NCBI RefSeq assembly: GCF_000023585.1 | Contig: NC_012914.1 | Location: 5,463,501-5,527,500 of the forward strand | From: Paenibacillus sp. JDR-2 | GTDB lineage: Bacteria; Bacillota; Bacilli; Paenibacillales; Paenibacillaceae | Reading direction: 5' to 3' | DNA length: 64,000 nt | Part shown: positions 1-8,145 of the stretch, one piece after another | Layout of the letters: each line of letters starts with the position of its first letter | How positions within the stretch are numbered: position 1 is the first letter of the stretch | Program-made: the position numbers and the translations under genes | The notes under the pieces: generated by a model | Databases searched by the model: none | Seen by the model: the letters and a program-made list of their open reading frames with translations, nothing else | What the model was told of the DNA's origin: nothing

Positions 1-333
1 GGCAATTTGACGAGTGCCAGCTTGCTCATGATAATTCTCAACATTTTGCGTAATAATGCCTTTGATCAACCCCCGATTCTCCCAATCCGCAAGAATCCTA
101 TGCCCATCATTGGGTTGATGTGAATTCATTTCATGAATACGCCATTGATAAAAACGAATAAATTCTTCTCGATTCGAATCAATAGCTTCAATATCTGCAA
201 GTTCAATCGGATTTCGATTGTTCCACATTCCACGGTCCGCCGATCGAAAGTCCTGCAGACCGCTCTCCGTAGACATTCCAGCCCCCGAGAATATTATGGT
301 GGAACTGGAATCTAAGATTAGCTTCTCTATCAA
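1..333 (-). CDS. Sirtuin (SIR2-family NAD-dependent deacylase), partial
   Basis: The first ~110 residues are visible; the rest lies beyond the window start. The N-terminus has the Rossmann NAD-binding motif GAGMSTESGLQDFRS (family form GAGxSxxSGIPDFR) and, near the cut, TQNVENYHEQAG, matching the TQNxDxLHxxAG segment with the catalytic His. These are canonical protein-deacylase motifs rather than the divergent SIR2 domains of many anti-phage NADases. A TTG start at 333 is preferred because AGAGGTGA sits five bases upstream and overlaps the stop of the preceding gene; a GTG at 342 overlapping that stop is the alternative. It is the last visible gene of the WYL-controlled cluster. Confidence 0.85.
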   Translation of the reverse strand, partial: MIEKLILDSSSTIIFSGAGMSTESGLQDFRSADRGMWNNRNPIELADIEAIDSNREEFIRFYQWRIHEMNSHQPNDGHRILADWENRGLIKGIITQNVENYHEQAGTRQIA

Positions 334-338
334 TACAC

Positions 339-1022
339 TCACCTCTGTAAGACTGATATCATAGATTCAATTGCCTGTTGTTTCAACTGACGATCTGTCC
401 TCCATCTGCGAGGGCGAGTAAAGTGATCGTTATTATCAAGAGCAACCACTAACCCATTTCCATTTAACTCATTTGACCAAGCACGAACTTGCTGCATCTT
501 TTGATCAAAAGCTCCTTGTACAAAGCCCATTATTACGAACTTAGCTTTTGCACACTCTGTCATGAACTGTTCTCTATTGTGAGTTATGGGATCTTCGAGA
601 AGCGATATCTCATCGGAAGATAGTAAGCTTTTAGCACGATCATGGTATGTTTCCGCTTTTTGACCATCTGGCTGTCGTACATTAGAAAGATTGTACACTC
701 GTAGAATACCCTTTGGTTCAGAACGCCTACATGCAGCAAATCCAGCTCTGATAACTTCAATTACATTTTGCATAGATAGATCTGGATAATCTGCTGATTT
801 AAATACATCACTTGCCCCTTCACCGTTCTTAAATTCTTCCCACTTAGGGGAGTGCTTAAATTCAAACTTCCCAGGATTGGTCATTATCACTACTCCAAGA
901 AGATCGTCTGAGTTGCCAAAATGTATTGTTGTCGAATGGCGCATCAACAACACTTCATCTTCATGAATGATTCTCATCATAGATGCCGTAACCCGCTCTG
1001 GATACACCCTCTTCTTTGCCAT
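339..1022 (-). CDS. Hypothetical protein, distant DUF1643-like pattern
   Basis: A 227-residue protein of unknown function. The central part has a hydrophobic strand followed by TNPG (GVVIMTNPG), then IRAGFAACRR, a second strand ending in YNLSN, and later AKAKFVIMGF. This order resembles the nucleoside-hydrolase-like DUF1643 family (FIMLNPS, then VVNLFA, then VVAAWG). The resemblance is by eye only and the length exceeds a minimal DUF1643 domain. The start has a basic MAKKR sequence. It is followed without a gap by the sirtuin, whose ribosome site overlaps its stop codon, so the two are probably translationally coupled. It lies 41 bases downstream of another unknown gene on the same strand. 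Confidence 0.8.
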   Translation of the reverse strand: MAKKRVYPERVTASMMRIIHEDEVLLMRHSTTIHFGNSDDLLGVVIMTNPGKFEFKHSPKWEEFKNGEGASDVFKSADYPDLSMQNVIEVIRAGFAACRRSEPKGILRVYNLSNVRQPDGQKAETYHDRAKSLLSSDEISLLEDPITHNREQFMTECAKAKFVIMGFVQGAFDQKMQQVRAWSNELNGNGLVVALDNNDHFTRPRRWRTDRQLKQQAIESMISVLQR

Positions 1023-1063
1023 TCATAATCGCCTCCACTTTTTTATCGATACAACAATAATAA

Positions 1064-1783
1064 TCAAAAAATGATTCCGAATCCCGCTTCAGCAATACGT
1101 GTGACCTCTACTGTTAAGGTATAATCGCTTTTATCGAATGTACAGACGTACCGTTTCATTGTGATGACAGCAATATCATTTATTGTGTGAAATACGATAA
1201 CTGGATTCCCTTCAGAGTTGTAATAAAAATGTGGTTCAATAATCTCAGGCTCTTCTTCGATCATTTCCCACTGATACTGGCTATAGATTTTGCTGTCCTC
1301 ACTAGGTGAAGGCAGGATAGTATCTCTTCCCCAAGCTATCCCATGCCACTGTGCTCCAAACTCATGCAGTTCTTGATAAGTTATCGCCGCTTGTAAATAA
1401 GACAACGGCGTCTTATCACCTTCTATAACTTGCATAAAATCATCCAATGCAAATTTGGGTTTAGGCGGCGATAAGTAATATTGTTCCAGCCGGTTGCAGT
1501 CAGACGGTTCAGGTAATTCCGTATCCTCTGGAATAGCCCATACGATACCATTTCCATTTCCACTTTCGTGGAATTGATATGCCCTAAGTTTATAACCTTC
1601 TTTTATACTCAAATGGGAAAATCCCTTGACTATGTGCTCTGGATTGGCATCCGATTTAAACCATTCTGAAAAGTAATCGCTTCTTATAGAAGATGACTTT
1701 AAAGGGTGTAAATCAACAATTTGATTCGCACGAACAGCATGAATCGGAAATCGATGCAATTGCTGATTTTCTGATTTACCCAT
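1064..1783 (-). CDS. Hypothetical protein, 239 aa
   Basis: I do not recognise this protein. It has no transmembrane segment or signal peptide, is rich in acidic and aromatic residues, and ends in a hydrophobic FGIIF tail. The middle third (EEPEIIEPHFYYNSEGNPVIVFHTIND) reads as alternating beta strands. It sits between the WYL regulator upstream and the DUF1643-like and sirtuin genes downstream, all on one strand, with gaps of 125 and 41 bases, so it is probably the first structural gene of that operon. Its function can only be guessed from context: partner, substrate or sensor for the sirtuin module. Confidence 0.7.
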   Translation of the reverse strand: MGKSENQQLHRFPIHAVRANQIVDLHPLKSSSIRSDYFSEWFKSDANPEHIVKGFSHLSIKEGYKLRAYQFHESGNGNGIVWAIPEDTELPEPSDCNRLEQYYLSPPKPKFALDDFMQVIEGDKTPLSYLQAAITYQELHEFGAQWHGIAWGRDTILPSPSEDSKIYSQYQWEMIEEEPEIIEPHFYYNSEGNPVIVFHTINDIAVITMKRYVCTFDKSDYTLTVEVTRIAEAGFGIIF

Positions 1784-1908
1784 TCAATCCACCGCCTCAT
1801 TACGTTCACTTACGTGATATGTGATTTAAGATGTCTTCATTATTACAGACCTATCGATCAAATAATTGATCGACCCTACAAAAAAAAGCATTCCCGCTTA
1901 ATATCTCT

Positions 1909-2895
1909 TCAGGAATACTTCTCAAACATCTTCTTTGATTCACTTCTCATTTTATCAATCAGGCTTTGAGGAGAGATCACCTTTGCATCGCTTCCCCACA
2001 TCAGCAGCCATCGTAATAAACCCTCACTTAGAGCAGCCCTAATTGTTATTGAAAACGTATCATTATCAACTTCATGGATAATGATATCCCTTCCAAAGCG
2101 ATCAATAACAACATTTATAAGATGATTATGAAATTGAATTTCTACAGATTCTACATCGCCCGGGTACATGTTAAATGTTTGTTTCAGGTGAGTTGAAATA
2201 TTAAATTCAGTTTCATTAAATCTATCATCTGATATTGAAACATTCTTCATCCGATCTACACGATAATGTTTTACGTGAACATCTGCAGGGTCTTTCTTTG
2301 CAACAAGATAATAATAGTCACTATTCCACACCAAACCAAGTGGGATCACCGTATAAAAAGCACCTTCTCGTCTAAACACAAAATCTTTATTGGTGTTGTA
2401 ATTACCATACTTAAAATGCAGCATTTTCTGCTCGTTTATTGCTGTGTGGATTTTATCAATATGATATTTAACCTCTTCATTTTTCGCCTTAACAGTAGGG
2501 TCTACGGTAATCTGATGATGCAGTTTTCTTGCTTGATGTCTACTAGTCAAAGCTTTAATTTTCTCAATTAAGCGATTCGTTTCCGCAGGTGTAATAAATT
2601 TTGCAGAGGAAACAGCATCAATTAGCATTCGAAGTTCATGGATTTCAAACTTTCTATGTATATGGCTATAGTAAACCGTATTATCTTTTATTAACTCTTC
2701 TATGTTAAACCCACCATTTTGCAATTCTTGAATTGCACTTCTCACGGTGTTTCTAGATACTTTATATTCCGAGCCGTAATAACGTCTTAAATGATTGATA
2801 ATGTCTGTAATCGATAAAACATGGTTCTCATCAGAATGTTCAAGCAAGATATCTCTAATCAACATAACTCTTCTAATATTACTATGGTCAGTCAT
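1909..2895 (-). CDS. WYL-domain transcriptional regulator
   Basis: A DNA-binding regulator of 328 residues. Residues ~1-80 form a winged helix-turn-helix (VLSITDIINHL, then VSRNTVRSAIQEL). Residues ~140-215 are a WYL domain with the typical VIPLGLVWNSDYYYLVAK strand, and a C-terminal WCX-type segment (LSEGLLRWLLMWGSDAKV) follows. WYL domains bind nucleotides or nucleic acid ends; CapW/BrxR-type members repress defence operons. The start at 2895 is chosen because GGAGG (2900-2904) precedes it; an in-frame codon six residues upstream lacks a site. It lies directly upstream of the unknown-unknown-sirtuin genes on the same strand and is their likely regulator. Confidence 0.88.
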   Translation of the reverse strand: MTDHSNIRRVMLIRDILLEHSDENHVLSITDIINHLRRYYGSEYKVSRNTVRSAIQELQNGGFNIEELIKDNTVYYSHIHRKFEIHELRMLIDAVSSAKFITPAETNRLIEKIKALTSRHQARKLHHQITVDPTVKAKNEEVKYHIDKIHTAINEQKMLHFKYGNYNTNKDFVFRREGAFYTVIPLGLVWNSDYYYLVAKKDPADVHVKHYRVDRMKNVSISDDRFNETEFNISTHLKQTFNMYPGDVESVEIQFHNHLINVVIDRFGRDIIIHEVDNDTFSITIRAALSEGLLRWLLMWGSDAKVISPQSLIDKMRSESKKMFEKYS

Positions 2896-2930
2896 ACATC
2901 CTCCGTCACACAAACCCGTTTTCTTCCATT

Positions 2931-2944
2931 ATATCAATTGATAT
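2931..2944. promoter_or_regulatory. 14-bp perfect palindrome upstream of WYL gene
   Basis: ATATCAATTGATAT is self-complementary and lies 36 bases before the WYL start codon, in the divergent gap between that gene and the RHH gene. Position and symmetry suit an operator for the WYL dimer. No binding evidence exists here, and in AT-rich DNA such palindromes arise by chance more often. Confidence 0.35.
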
Positions 2945-3017
2945 CTATAGCTTAGCCACATTTTTTTCAATGACCTGCATATATTTGTTGAAGAAAGCAA
3001 ATCTGATTTGAATTCAG

Positions 3018-3039
3018 TTAACTCGGTAAACCCGGTTAA
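3018..3039. promoter_or_regulatory. Imperfect inverted repeat upstream of RHH gene
   Basis: Arms TTAACTCGG and CCCGGTTAA around TAAA match in seven of nine positions and lie ~55 bases before the RHH-protein start. Ribbon-helix-helix proteins often bind their own promoters, so this could be an autoregulatory operator. It also contains CTCGGTAA, which recurs in the repeats at 9775-9999. Confidence 0.35.
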
Positions 3040-3092
3040 TCTCAAGTATATCAAGGAGTTTAAAGTAAACCATTTTAAAGGGGATTAGTAAA

Positions 3093-4106
3093 ATGGCAGA
3101 TCCAGGATTTGCAGTAAAGGTTACTCCCGAATTAAAGGAAAAGATCAATCAGTTTATGAAGGATGCAGATTTCGATACGAATAAAGAGTGGTTTGAACAC
3201 GTTATCTCAATCTATGAACTGAATGTATTAAAACAATTGGATGGAACAAAACGTTACGCCGATGATCTCGACTCCATCTCACATCATCTAACTCGTGTTC
3301 AAGAAACGATTGTACACATCATCAAAAAATCTTCTGATACGCTAAACGACCAAGAAACGACTTGGAAGAACAGATATGAGGCATTGGAACAGCAACTTCA
3401 AGCCAGCGAAGATGCACGTACTGCATTGAGCAACCAATTAACCGAAACTGCTGCCCAAGCCCAGCAAGACAAGAAAGAATTAGAGGAACTTCGAAAGCAG
3501 TCAAACTTACACGAAACACTAATCTCCACCCTATCCAATTCACTAAAAGATAAAGATTCAGAAATCGAGAATCTTCGAAATGAACGCAATCAATGGAATG
3601 CCATCAATTATCCATCAGAAATTCATCGTCTGAAAGAGGAAAGCCAGGACTTGCAGAAACAACTACAAAAACAGCAACACGAAATGACACTCATACGGAT
3701 GGAATATGAACATAAGCTTGAAATCGAACGCCTAAAAGCTAGCGCAGCACTCTCTCACCATATTACGACAAGAATAAATACTCAGGAAAACCTTGATAAC
3801 ACATTAGATATAACAGACACAGATACTCCAACTCCAAAGAAGCGAGGTCGCCCTAGGAAAGACACTTCCCTACTAACAATAAGTGGATTACAGCAGCCTT
3901 CAACTGAATTTATCGTTCAGCTCGAAAGCAATGAAGTTGACGAGCCGGAGGACGGATTAGCTGAAGATCTGTTCGATGATCAAGAGCCCTATTTCCCTGA
4001 GGTTGATGAATACTTGCAAGACCTTCAACAGGAAGAACAGACCGATAATGATCAACAACTCGAAGATCAGCCAGAAGATGAACCAGAGCAAACCGACAAG
4101 ATATAA
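3093..4106 (+). CDS. RHH-like, coiled-coil, AT-hook protein with acidic tail
   Basis: The 337-residue protein has four parts. Residues ~1-50 resemble a ribbon-helix-helix DNA-binding domain (FAVKVTPELKEKINQFMKDA). Residues ~60-220 are a long heptad-rich coiled coil. Residues ~245-260 hold KKRGRPRKD, a textbook AT-hook with the RGRP core. The last ~70 residues are strongly acidic and glutamine-rich. Plasmid and ICE proteins such as KfrA pair a DNA-binding domain with a long coiled coil for segregation or silencing, so a role in element maintenance or nucleoid organisation is plausible but unproven. The start has AAAGGGG upstream. It is a single-gene unit ending at a strong hairpin and facing the recombinase operon. 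Confidence 0.75.
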   Translation: MADPGFAVKVTPELKEKINQFMKDADFDTNKEWFEHVISIYELNVLKQLDGTKRYADDLDSISHHLTRVQETIVHIIKKSSDTLNDQETTWKNRYEALEQQLQASEDARTALSNQLTETAAQAQQDKKELEELRKQSNLHETLISTLSNSLKDKDSEIENLRNERNQWNAINYPSEIHRLKEESQDLQKQLQKQQHEMTLIRMEYEHKLEIERLKASAALSHHITTRINTQENLDNTLDITDTDTPTPKKRGRPRKDTSLLTISGLQQPSTEFIVQLESNEVDEPEDGLAEDLFDDQEPYFPEVDEYLQDLQQEEQTDNDQQLEDQPEDEPEQTDKI

Positions 4107-4110
4107 ATGC

Positions 4111-4140
4111 ACATCCCCTGTCTAATAAGGCAGGGGATGT
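4111..4140. terminator. Bidirectional hairpin between convergent genes
   Basis: A perfect 10-bp stem (ACATCCCCTG / CAGGGGATGT) with a 10-base loop lies directly after the RHH gene and before the end of the convergent 70-aa gene. T-runs are short on both sides. Confidence 0.65.
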
Positions 4141-4141
4141 T

Positions 4142-4354
4142 TCAATGCAAATATTTCTTGTTCTCCGGCAAGTAAGGCGGATGTTCCGACCGAGATTCCG
4201 CTAACCGCGCCCCTTCCATCGCATCATAGATACCGAATACGGCATATCCCGTCGGCATCAACAATGCTCCGATATCATCCAGTTCATGTTCATAAGCATA
4301 TACGATCGTCATTTCGTCTCTGTCACCACAAAGGAAATACCATTGCTTATCCAT
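4142..4354 (-). CDS. Small hypothetical protein, 70 aa
   Basis: The 70-residue acidic protein (MDKQWYFLCGDRDEMTIVYA...) is not recognised. It has no membrane segment. It starts three bases after the stop codon of the upstream large serine recombinase on the same strand, so it is almost certainly co-transcribed with it and probably translated by coupling, since no strong ribosome site of its own is seen. Small genes next to serine integrases sometimes encode directionality factors. Those are usually basic DNA-binding proteins, which this is not, so that role is doubtful. Confidence 0.6.
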   Translation of the reverse strand: MDKQWYFLCGDRDEMTIVYAYEHELDDIGALLMPTGYAVFGIYDAMEGARLAESRSEHPPYLPENKKYLH

Positions 4355-4357
4355 CGA

Positions 4358-5839
4358 TTACACCGGCTGCAGTCGAATCTCAATATCTTCCTCGCCGTGC
4401 ACAACGACATATTGGACAAGAGTTTGAATAATTCCTTTGGCTTGCTCGACAGGCAGTAAATCCATCGCTGAAATGATGTTGTTAACTTTTGAATTCAGCT
4501 CTAACTGAAGTTGTTCCATGTTCACAGGTTCGATTTCTCCTCCCGACATTTTCTCCAGTTCTTGCACGAACTGATCAAGCCGAGCCTTCTCCTCGTTCAA
4601 GTCTTCTAGTTCGATCAACCCCGAGGTGTAAGCCTCAACTTTTCTTTTATAACGTGCTCTAGCCGTACTGACCTTCTGTTCGAGTTGTTCACGCTCTGAC
4701 CTTACCATGGCTTCCTTCGCCATAATGGTTAATGCGCCAGTCTTATTCTCGACCAGCTGCTTCAGCCCTTCCTTAAACCAAGCTTCCACTTCATCGGCAC
4801 GGTATTGCTTGCTCGTACACGTTCCTTTGTTCTTATTGGCGGAACAACGATAAACACGGTATCGCTTGTTAGGTGACCCTGAGAAGCCGATACTCATACC
4901 GGAACCACAATTCCCACATCTTAGCATTCCACCCAACAAATGCGGACTTGTCTTCGCTCTTGGAGCTATGTTGCTTGGCTGATTAATCCTCTGCTGAACT
5001 TTGTCCCACATCGGCTGATCAATTATAACGGGAAGACATTCTTCCACACTTACCCACTCCGCTTCATCCTTGTCTTTGCGCTGCGTTTTGCTGGAATCTT
5101 TGCGATTCCATACCAATGTGCCTTTATAAGCAGGGTTCGTAAGCATCAGCTTAATCGCCCGAATAGACCATTCTTTACGATGTCTGGAAGGAACGCCTTC
5201 CTCATTCAAACGTTTGGCAATGCTGTAAAAGCCAAGCCCCTCATTCAGATACATATCGTATACCCTCTTTACGATTTGGGATTCAACGATATTAACAACC
5301 AATGACTTGTCCACCAAGTCATATCCATATGGGCTCTGGGTCAGCCATTTGCCAGTAGTAGCGGCATGCAGCATATTTTCAAAAACACGCTCTCGAATCC
5401 GTTCTCGTTCGAATTCAGCTACGGCGCCAAGAACCTGCAATGTCAATCTTCCTGAAGGGGTATTCGTATCAAACGACTCACTAATAGAAACGAATGAAAC
5501 CTCATGATCCTGAAACAAATCGATGATATTAAGCAGATCGAGCAGCCGTCTGCTCATTCGGTCGAGCTTCGTAACCATAATGCGCGAGACTGCTCCACTC
5601 TTGACCGCATGAAGCAATCGCTTCAACTCAGGACGGTCTAAGTTTTTGGCAGAGTATCCGTCATCAATGTAGATCTGGACCTGTTCACTCCACCCCATAG
5701 CTCTGCAATAGGCTTTCAGCCGTTCTACCTGTTCATCCAACGAGACACCTTCACGTGCTTGTTCATCGGTTGATACCCGGCAGTATAAAGCCACAAAACG
5801 AAGCCCCATTGGTTGAGCCTTATGCCTTAGTCCGCTCAT
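4358..5839 (-). CDS. Large serine recombinase 1
   Basis: A 493-residue site-specific recombinase. The N-terminal resolvase domain holds the catalytic motif YCRVSTDEQ (nucleophile Ser23) and the arginine segment LDRMSRR. A recombinase domain follows (KRLNEEGVPSRHRKEWSIRAIKLMLTNPAYKG), then a zinc ribbon (CGNCGSG, then CSANKNKGTC), a long coiled coil (~380-460) and a short tail. This is the architecture of phage integrases and SpoIVCA-type excisionases, at normal length, with all visible key residues intact. The start at 5839 has AGAGGTGAGG upstream. It is transcribed away from the other two recombinases. Which recombinase moves the element cannot be told from sequence. Confidence 0.95.
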   Translation of the reverse strand: MSGLRHKAQPMGLRFVALYCRVSTDEQAREGVSLDEQVERLKAYCRAMGWSEQVQIYIDDGYSAKNLDRPELKRLLHAVKSGAVSRIMVTKLDRMSRRLLDLLNIIDLFQDHEVSFVSISESFDTNTPSGRLTLQVLGAVAEFERERIRERVFENMLHAATTGKWLTQSPYGYDLVDKSLVVNIVESQIVKRVYDMYLNEGLGFYSIAKRLNEEGVPSRHRKEWSIRAIKLMLTNPAYKGTLVWNRKDSSKTQRKDKDEAEWVSVEECLPVIIDQPMWDKVQQRINQPSNIAPRAKTSPHLLGGMLRCGNCGSGMSIGFSGSPNKRYRVYRCSANKNKGTCTSKQYRADEVEAWFKEGLKQLVENKTGALTIMAKEAMVRSEREQLEQKVSTARARYKRKVEAYTSGLIELEDLNEEKARLDQFVQELEKMSGGEIEPVNMEQLQLELNSKVNNIISAMDLLPVEQAKGIIQTLVQYVVVHGEEDIEIRLQPV

Positions 5840-5944
5840 GACCTCACCTCTTGTCCATTCCTATGCTTGTCCTGTCGAAATTATGTGTTAAATCAGGGAT
5901 TGTCCACTCAATCAAGCTGCATAGACTAGATCGAGGTGATGCTT

Positions 5945-6205
5945 ATGGGACAATTAAGGGTCCGATTCACGGTTGAACATCACAACGAACAGAGCAGCTT
6001 CACATGCCTGGAAGAACTTCAACAACAAACCTACTGCAATCTCCTCCTTACAAAGGTCGCTGATTTTGAAGCACGGCTCAAACGAGCAGCTGCTGACGTA
6101 TGGTTACAGAAAAAACTTGGCGCACTCATCCATCCTCCATTCGAAATATGCATTATTCATGAAGTGGCTGATTCAACTACAAACGATTTCGCACAAAGAG
6201 CCTAA
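5945..6205 (+). CDS. Small hypothetical protein, 86 aa
   Basis: This protein (MGQLRVRFTVEHHNEQ...) is not recognised. It has a mixed basic/hydrophobic character, a helical Gln-rich middle and no membrane segment. The start at 5945 is chosen for GAGGTG six bases upstream; in-frame codons at 5936 and 5939 lie within that site. An overlapping frame starting at 5973 has no ribosome site and is regarded as a shadow. It is divergent from recombinase 1 with a ~105-bp shared promoter region containing CTTGTCC repeats, and a weak terminator overlaps its end. Position next to the integrase makes it a candidate accessory or directionality protein (inference). Confidence 0.5.
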   Translation: MGQLRVRFTVEHHNEQSSFTCLEELQQQTYCNLLLTKVADFEARLKRAAADVWLQKKLGALIHPPFEICIIHEVADSTTNDFAQRA

Positions 6206-6227
6206 CTCCATGACAAGGGTTAGGCTC
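6198..6227 (+). terminator. Hairpin at end of the 86-aa gene
   Basis: Stem GAGCCTAAC / GTTAGGCTC with a 12-base loop overlaps the last codons of the 86-aa gene, followed by a short mixed T-run (TCCGTTTATT). Confidence 0.5.
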
Positions 6228-6308
6228 TCCGTTTATTCAAATTACTATTTATCAAAGTAAACAATCATTTATCATGATGAATAGTTTTCCAACAAGTGGG
6301 GCATCTTG

Positions 6309-6653
6309 TTATATGCCGGATGATTCAGCAGGGTTCATCACATCGATACCCTGTTCGACCATTGCGATTAAATATTCAGCAGCACATGGGTTGGAACAAT
6401 GAAGTTCTGCCAACAGCCCTTTCAGGCGATCTAGTCGAAAGGTGAATTGGTCGTCTACTGGTACATTTTCATTGACCGACAAATGAAGCTGCTCTTGTAA
6501 CTTGCTCAATATATCCAGCTGAATGGTCTGGGTCTTGCCTGTTTCAAGATTGCTCAGGTACGCCGGCGACACTCCGAGCTCCTTCGCAAACTCGTTCAGC
6601 CCATATCCTTTCTGCTGCCGGATCTGTCGCAATTGCTGACCGAAATTACTCAT
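6309..6653 (-). CDS. XRE-family helix-turn-helix regulator
   Basis: A 114-residue repressor-like protein. Residues ~5-60 are a clear Cro/C1 helix-turn-helix (GQQLRQIRQQKGYGLNEFAKELGVS, then YLSNLETGK), followed by a helical C-terminal half without a recognised domain. The start at 6653 is chosen for AAGGTGG eight bases upstream; an in-frame extension to 6728 is cysteine-rich, atypical, and overlaps the divergent small gene. The start codons of this gene and the divergent recombinase operon are only ~33 bases apart, so their promoters must overlap or lie inside each other. It probably controls recombinases 2 and 3 and itself. Confidence 0.85.
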   Translation of the reverse strand: MSNFGQQLRQIRQQKGYGLNEFAKELGVSPAYLSNLETGKTQTIQLDILSKLQEQLHLSVNENVPVDDQFTFRLDRLKGLLAELHCSNPCAAEYLIAMVEQGIDVMNPAESSGI

Positions 6654-6685
6654 TACATTCACCACCTTAGGAGGAATACACAACT

Positions 6686-6847
6686 TTGACCCGCAAAAAA
6701 ACTCACAGCACTGAGCTTCAAATCTCATCCATTAGTCAAATTCACGATCCGAACGCAGCTCGCAAATGGATGGAGTTGTATGTGGATTTATTAAAAAAAC
6801 AACTTATCGCCGAACACTTAGACGAAATGTCTGGAGAGGAGATCTAG
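6686..6847 (+). CDS. Small gene preceding recombinase 2, 53 aa
   Basis: A TTG-initiated frame encodes a 53-residue protein ending in KQLIAEHLDEMSGEEI. AGGAGG lies 11 bases before the TTG and the stop codon is two bases before the recombinase 2 start, so the frame fits an operon leader gene. The body is helical and amphipathic (NAARKWMELYVDLLKKQL). No function is recognised. It could be a translational-coupling cistron or a small recombinase partner. The TTG start and slightly long spacing keep confidence moderate. Confidence 0.45.
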   Translation: MTRKKTHSTELQISSISQIHDPNAARKWMELYVDLLKKQLIAEHLDEMSGEEI

Positions 6848-6849
6848 AG

Positions 6850-8145
6850 ATGAGAACGGTATTGTACGCCCGCAGTTCGATTAGTACGCAAGAGCACTCC
6901 ATTGATATGCAGAAAGCATTAGCGTTGGAGAAAATTAAAAACAAGGGCGAACTGTTCGATGATTTGTACTTGGATGAAGCCGTGTCAGCAAGAAAAACGG
7001 AATTGAAAGAACGTCCGGAGTTAAACCGACTTATGTACGATATTAAGAGAGGATTAGTCACATCTGTTTATGTTTATAAACGAGACCGCCTCGCAAGAAA
7101 TGTCATTCAAGCGATAGAACTGTTCGAGTTGTTCCGGAGTCATCAGGTTAAGGTTATTTTCACAGCGGATAACGAAATTCCGATTCAATATTCACCGGCT
7201 GGAGAATTCTTTGAGCTGATTATTGCAGGATTCAACCAGCGTGAAGCCAATCAAATCGTTCAGCGGATAAAGGAAACGAAGTATACGATGACCAGACAAG
7301 GAAAACATGCTTCAGGTCGGATCGCTTATGGCTACTCCGTAGATCAAGATAAGAAATATAGGGTCAATGAAGAGCAAGCTGAGACGGTTCGAAAGATATA
7401 TAACATGCTGATTGACACAAATTGCTCAACATTCGCAGATGTAGTTCGAGATATGCAGAATCAACCCTGGTTTCCTACAAGATGGGATTACTTTCGTGTT
7501 CAATCGATCATTAAAAATTCGATGTATAAGGGCATTCGAAAGATCGAAGAATTCGGAGAGTTCGTTGAGATCGAGAACGAAAACCTTGTTATCGTTGATG
7601 AGCTAACTTGGGACAAAGCACAAGCACGCTTAAGCAGTCTGAAGCAACCTCGATCTCGCCAAAATAACCGCGTCCCAATGATGCTCGATGGGCTTCTCAT
7701 CTGCGGTAAATGTGGTGAGCAGATGTTAGGTAAAGAAATAACCGATATCAACACGAGAAGCTACTACACTTGTAAGAAGCATAATTACCTTCGTCAAAGC
7801 CCTGACCTCTTGGAGGGAGCCATCCTGGAGGAAAGTGCAAAGTTCATCACACAACAATTCCAGACAAATTTTCTGGAGGTATATAATCTGGTCCATGGCG
7901 ATCTTATCAAGTTTTATGAGAAATCTATCCGGGAAAGCGTGAAAGCACTGGAGAGACAATATCAGCTCATGCATACACTTCATGAATCCGTAGATTTAGT
8001 AAAGGCGGTTCTTCAGTATGACGCAGAAAAACGGAAATCGCTCATTCAGAATGTTATCCATCGCGTTGTCTTGGATGCTCCTACACTGAAAATCCAATTC
8101 AGAGAACCATTTAATGGGGTGCTAGGTCATGCCAACATTATCTGA
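6850..8145 (+). CDS. Large serine recombinase 2
   Basis: A 431-residue serine recombinase from the ATG at 6850, which has GGAGAGGAGA upstream; the in-frame extension to 6766 lies in the 53-aa gene's sequence and lacks a site. The N-terminus reads YARSSISTQ, with Ser at the nucleophile position, then DEAVSARKT and YKRDRLARN. A recombinase domain follows, then a zinc ribbon (CGKCGEQM, then CKKHN) and a reduced coiled coil. It is shorter than recombinase 1 and has only a short C-terminal region. It overlaps recombinase 3 by 17 bp, so the two are probably made together, as with the ccrA/ccrB pair of SCC elements, although no direct relationship to Ccr proteins is claimed. Confidence 0.92.
   Translation: MRTVLYARSSISTQEHSIDMQKALALEKIKNKGELFDDLYLDEAVSARKTELKERPELNRLMYDIKRGLVTSVYVYKRDRLARNVIQAIELFELFRSHQVKVIFTADNEIPIQYSPAGEFFELIIAGFNQREANQIVQRIKETKYTMTRQGKHASGRIAYGYSVDQDKKYRVNEEQAETVRKIYNMLIDTNCSTFADVVRDMQNQPWFPTRWDYFRVQSIIKNSMYKGIRKIEEFGEFVEIENENLVIVDELTWDKAQARLSSLKQPRSRQNNRVPMMLDGLLICGKCGEQMLGKEITDINTRSYYTCKKHNYLRQSPDLLEGAILEESAKFITQQFQTNFLEVYNLVHGDLIKFYEKSIRESVKALERQYQLMHTLHESVDLVKAVLQYDAEKRKSLIQNVIHRVVLDAPTLKIQFREPFNGVLGHANII

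Noticed and set aside
133..315. 60-codon plus-strand frame
   Set aside because: It lies opposite the sirtuin's NAD-binding motif, which is clearly coding on the minus strand.
5973..6260. 95-codon frame overlapping the 86-aa gene
   Set aside because: No ribosome site and it runs through the hairpin at 6198-6227; the frame from 5945 has a good GAGGTG site.
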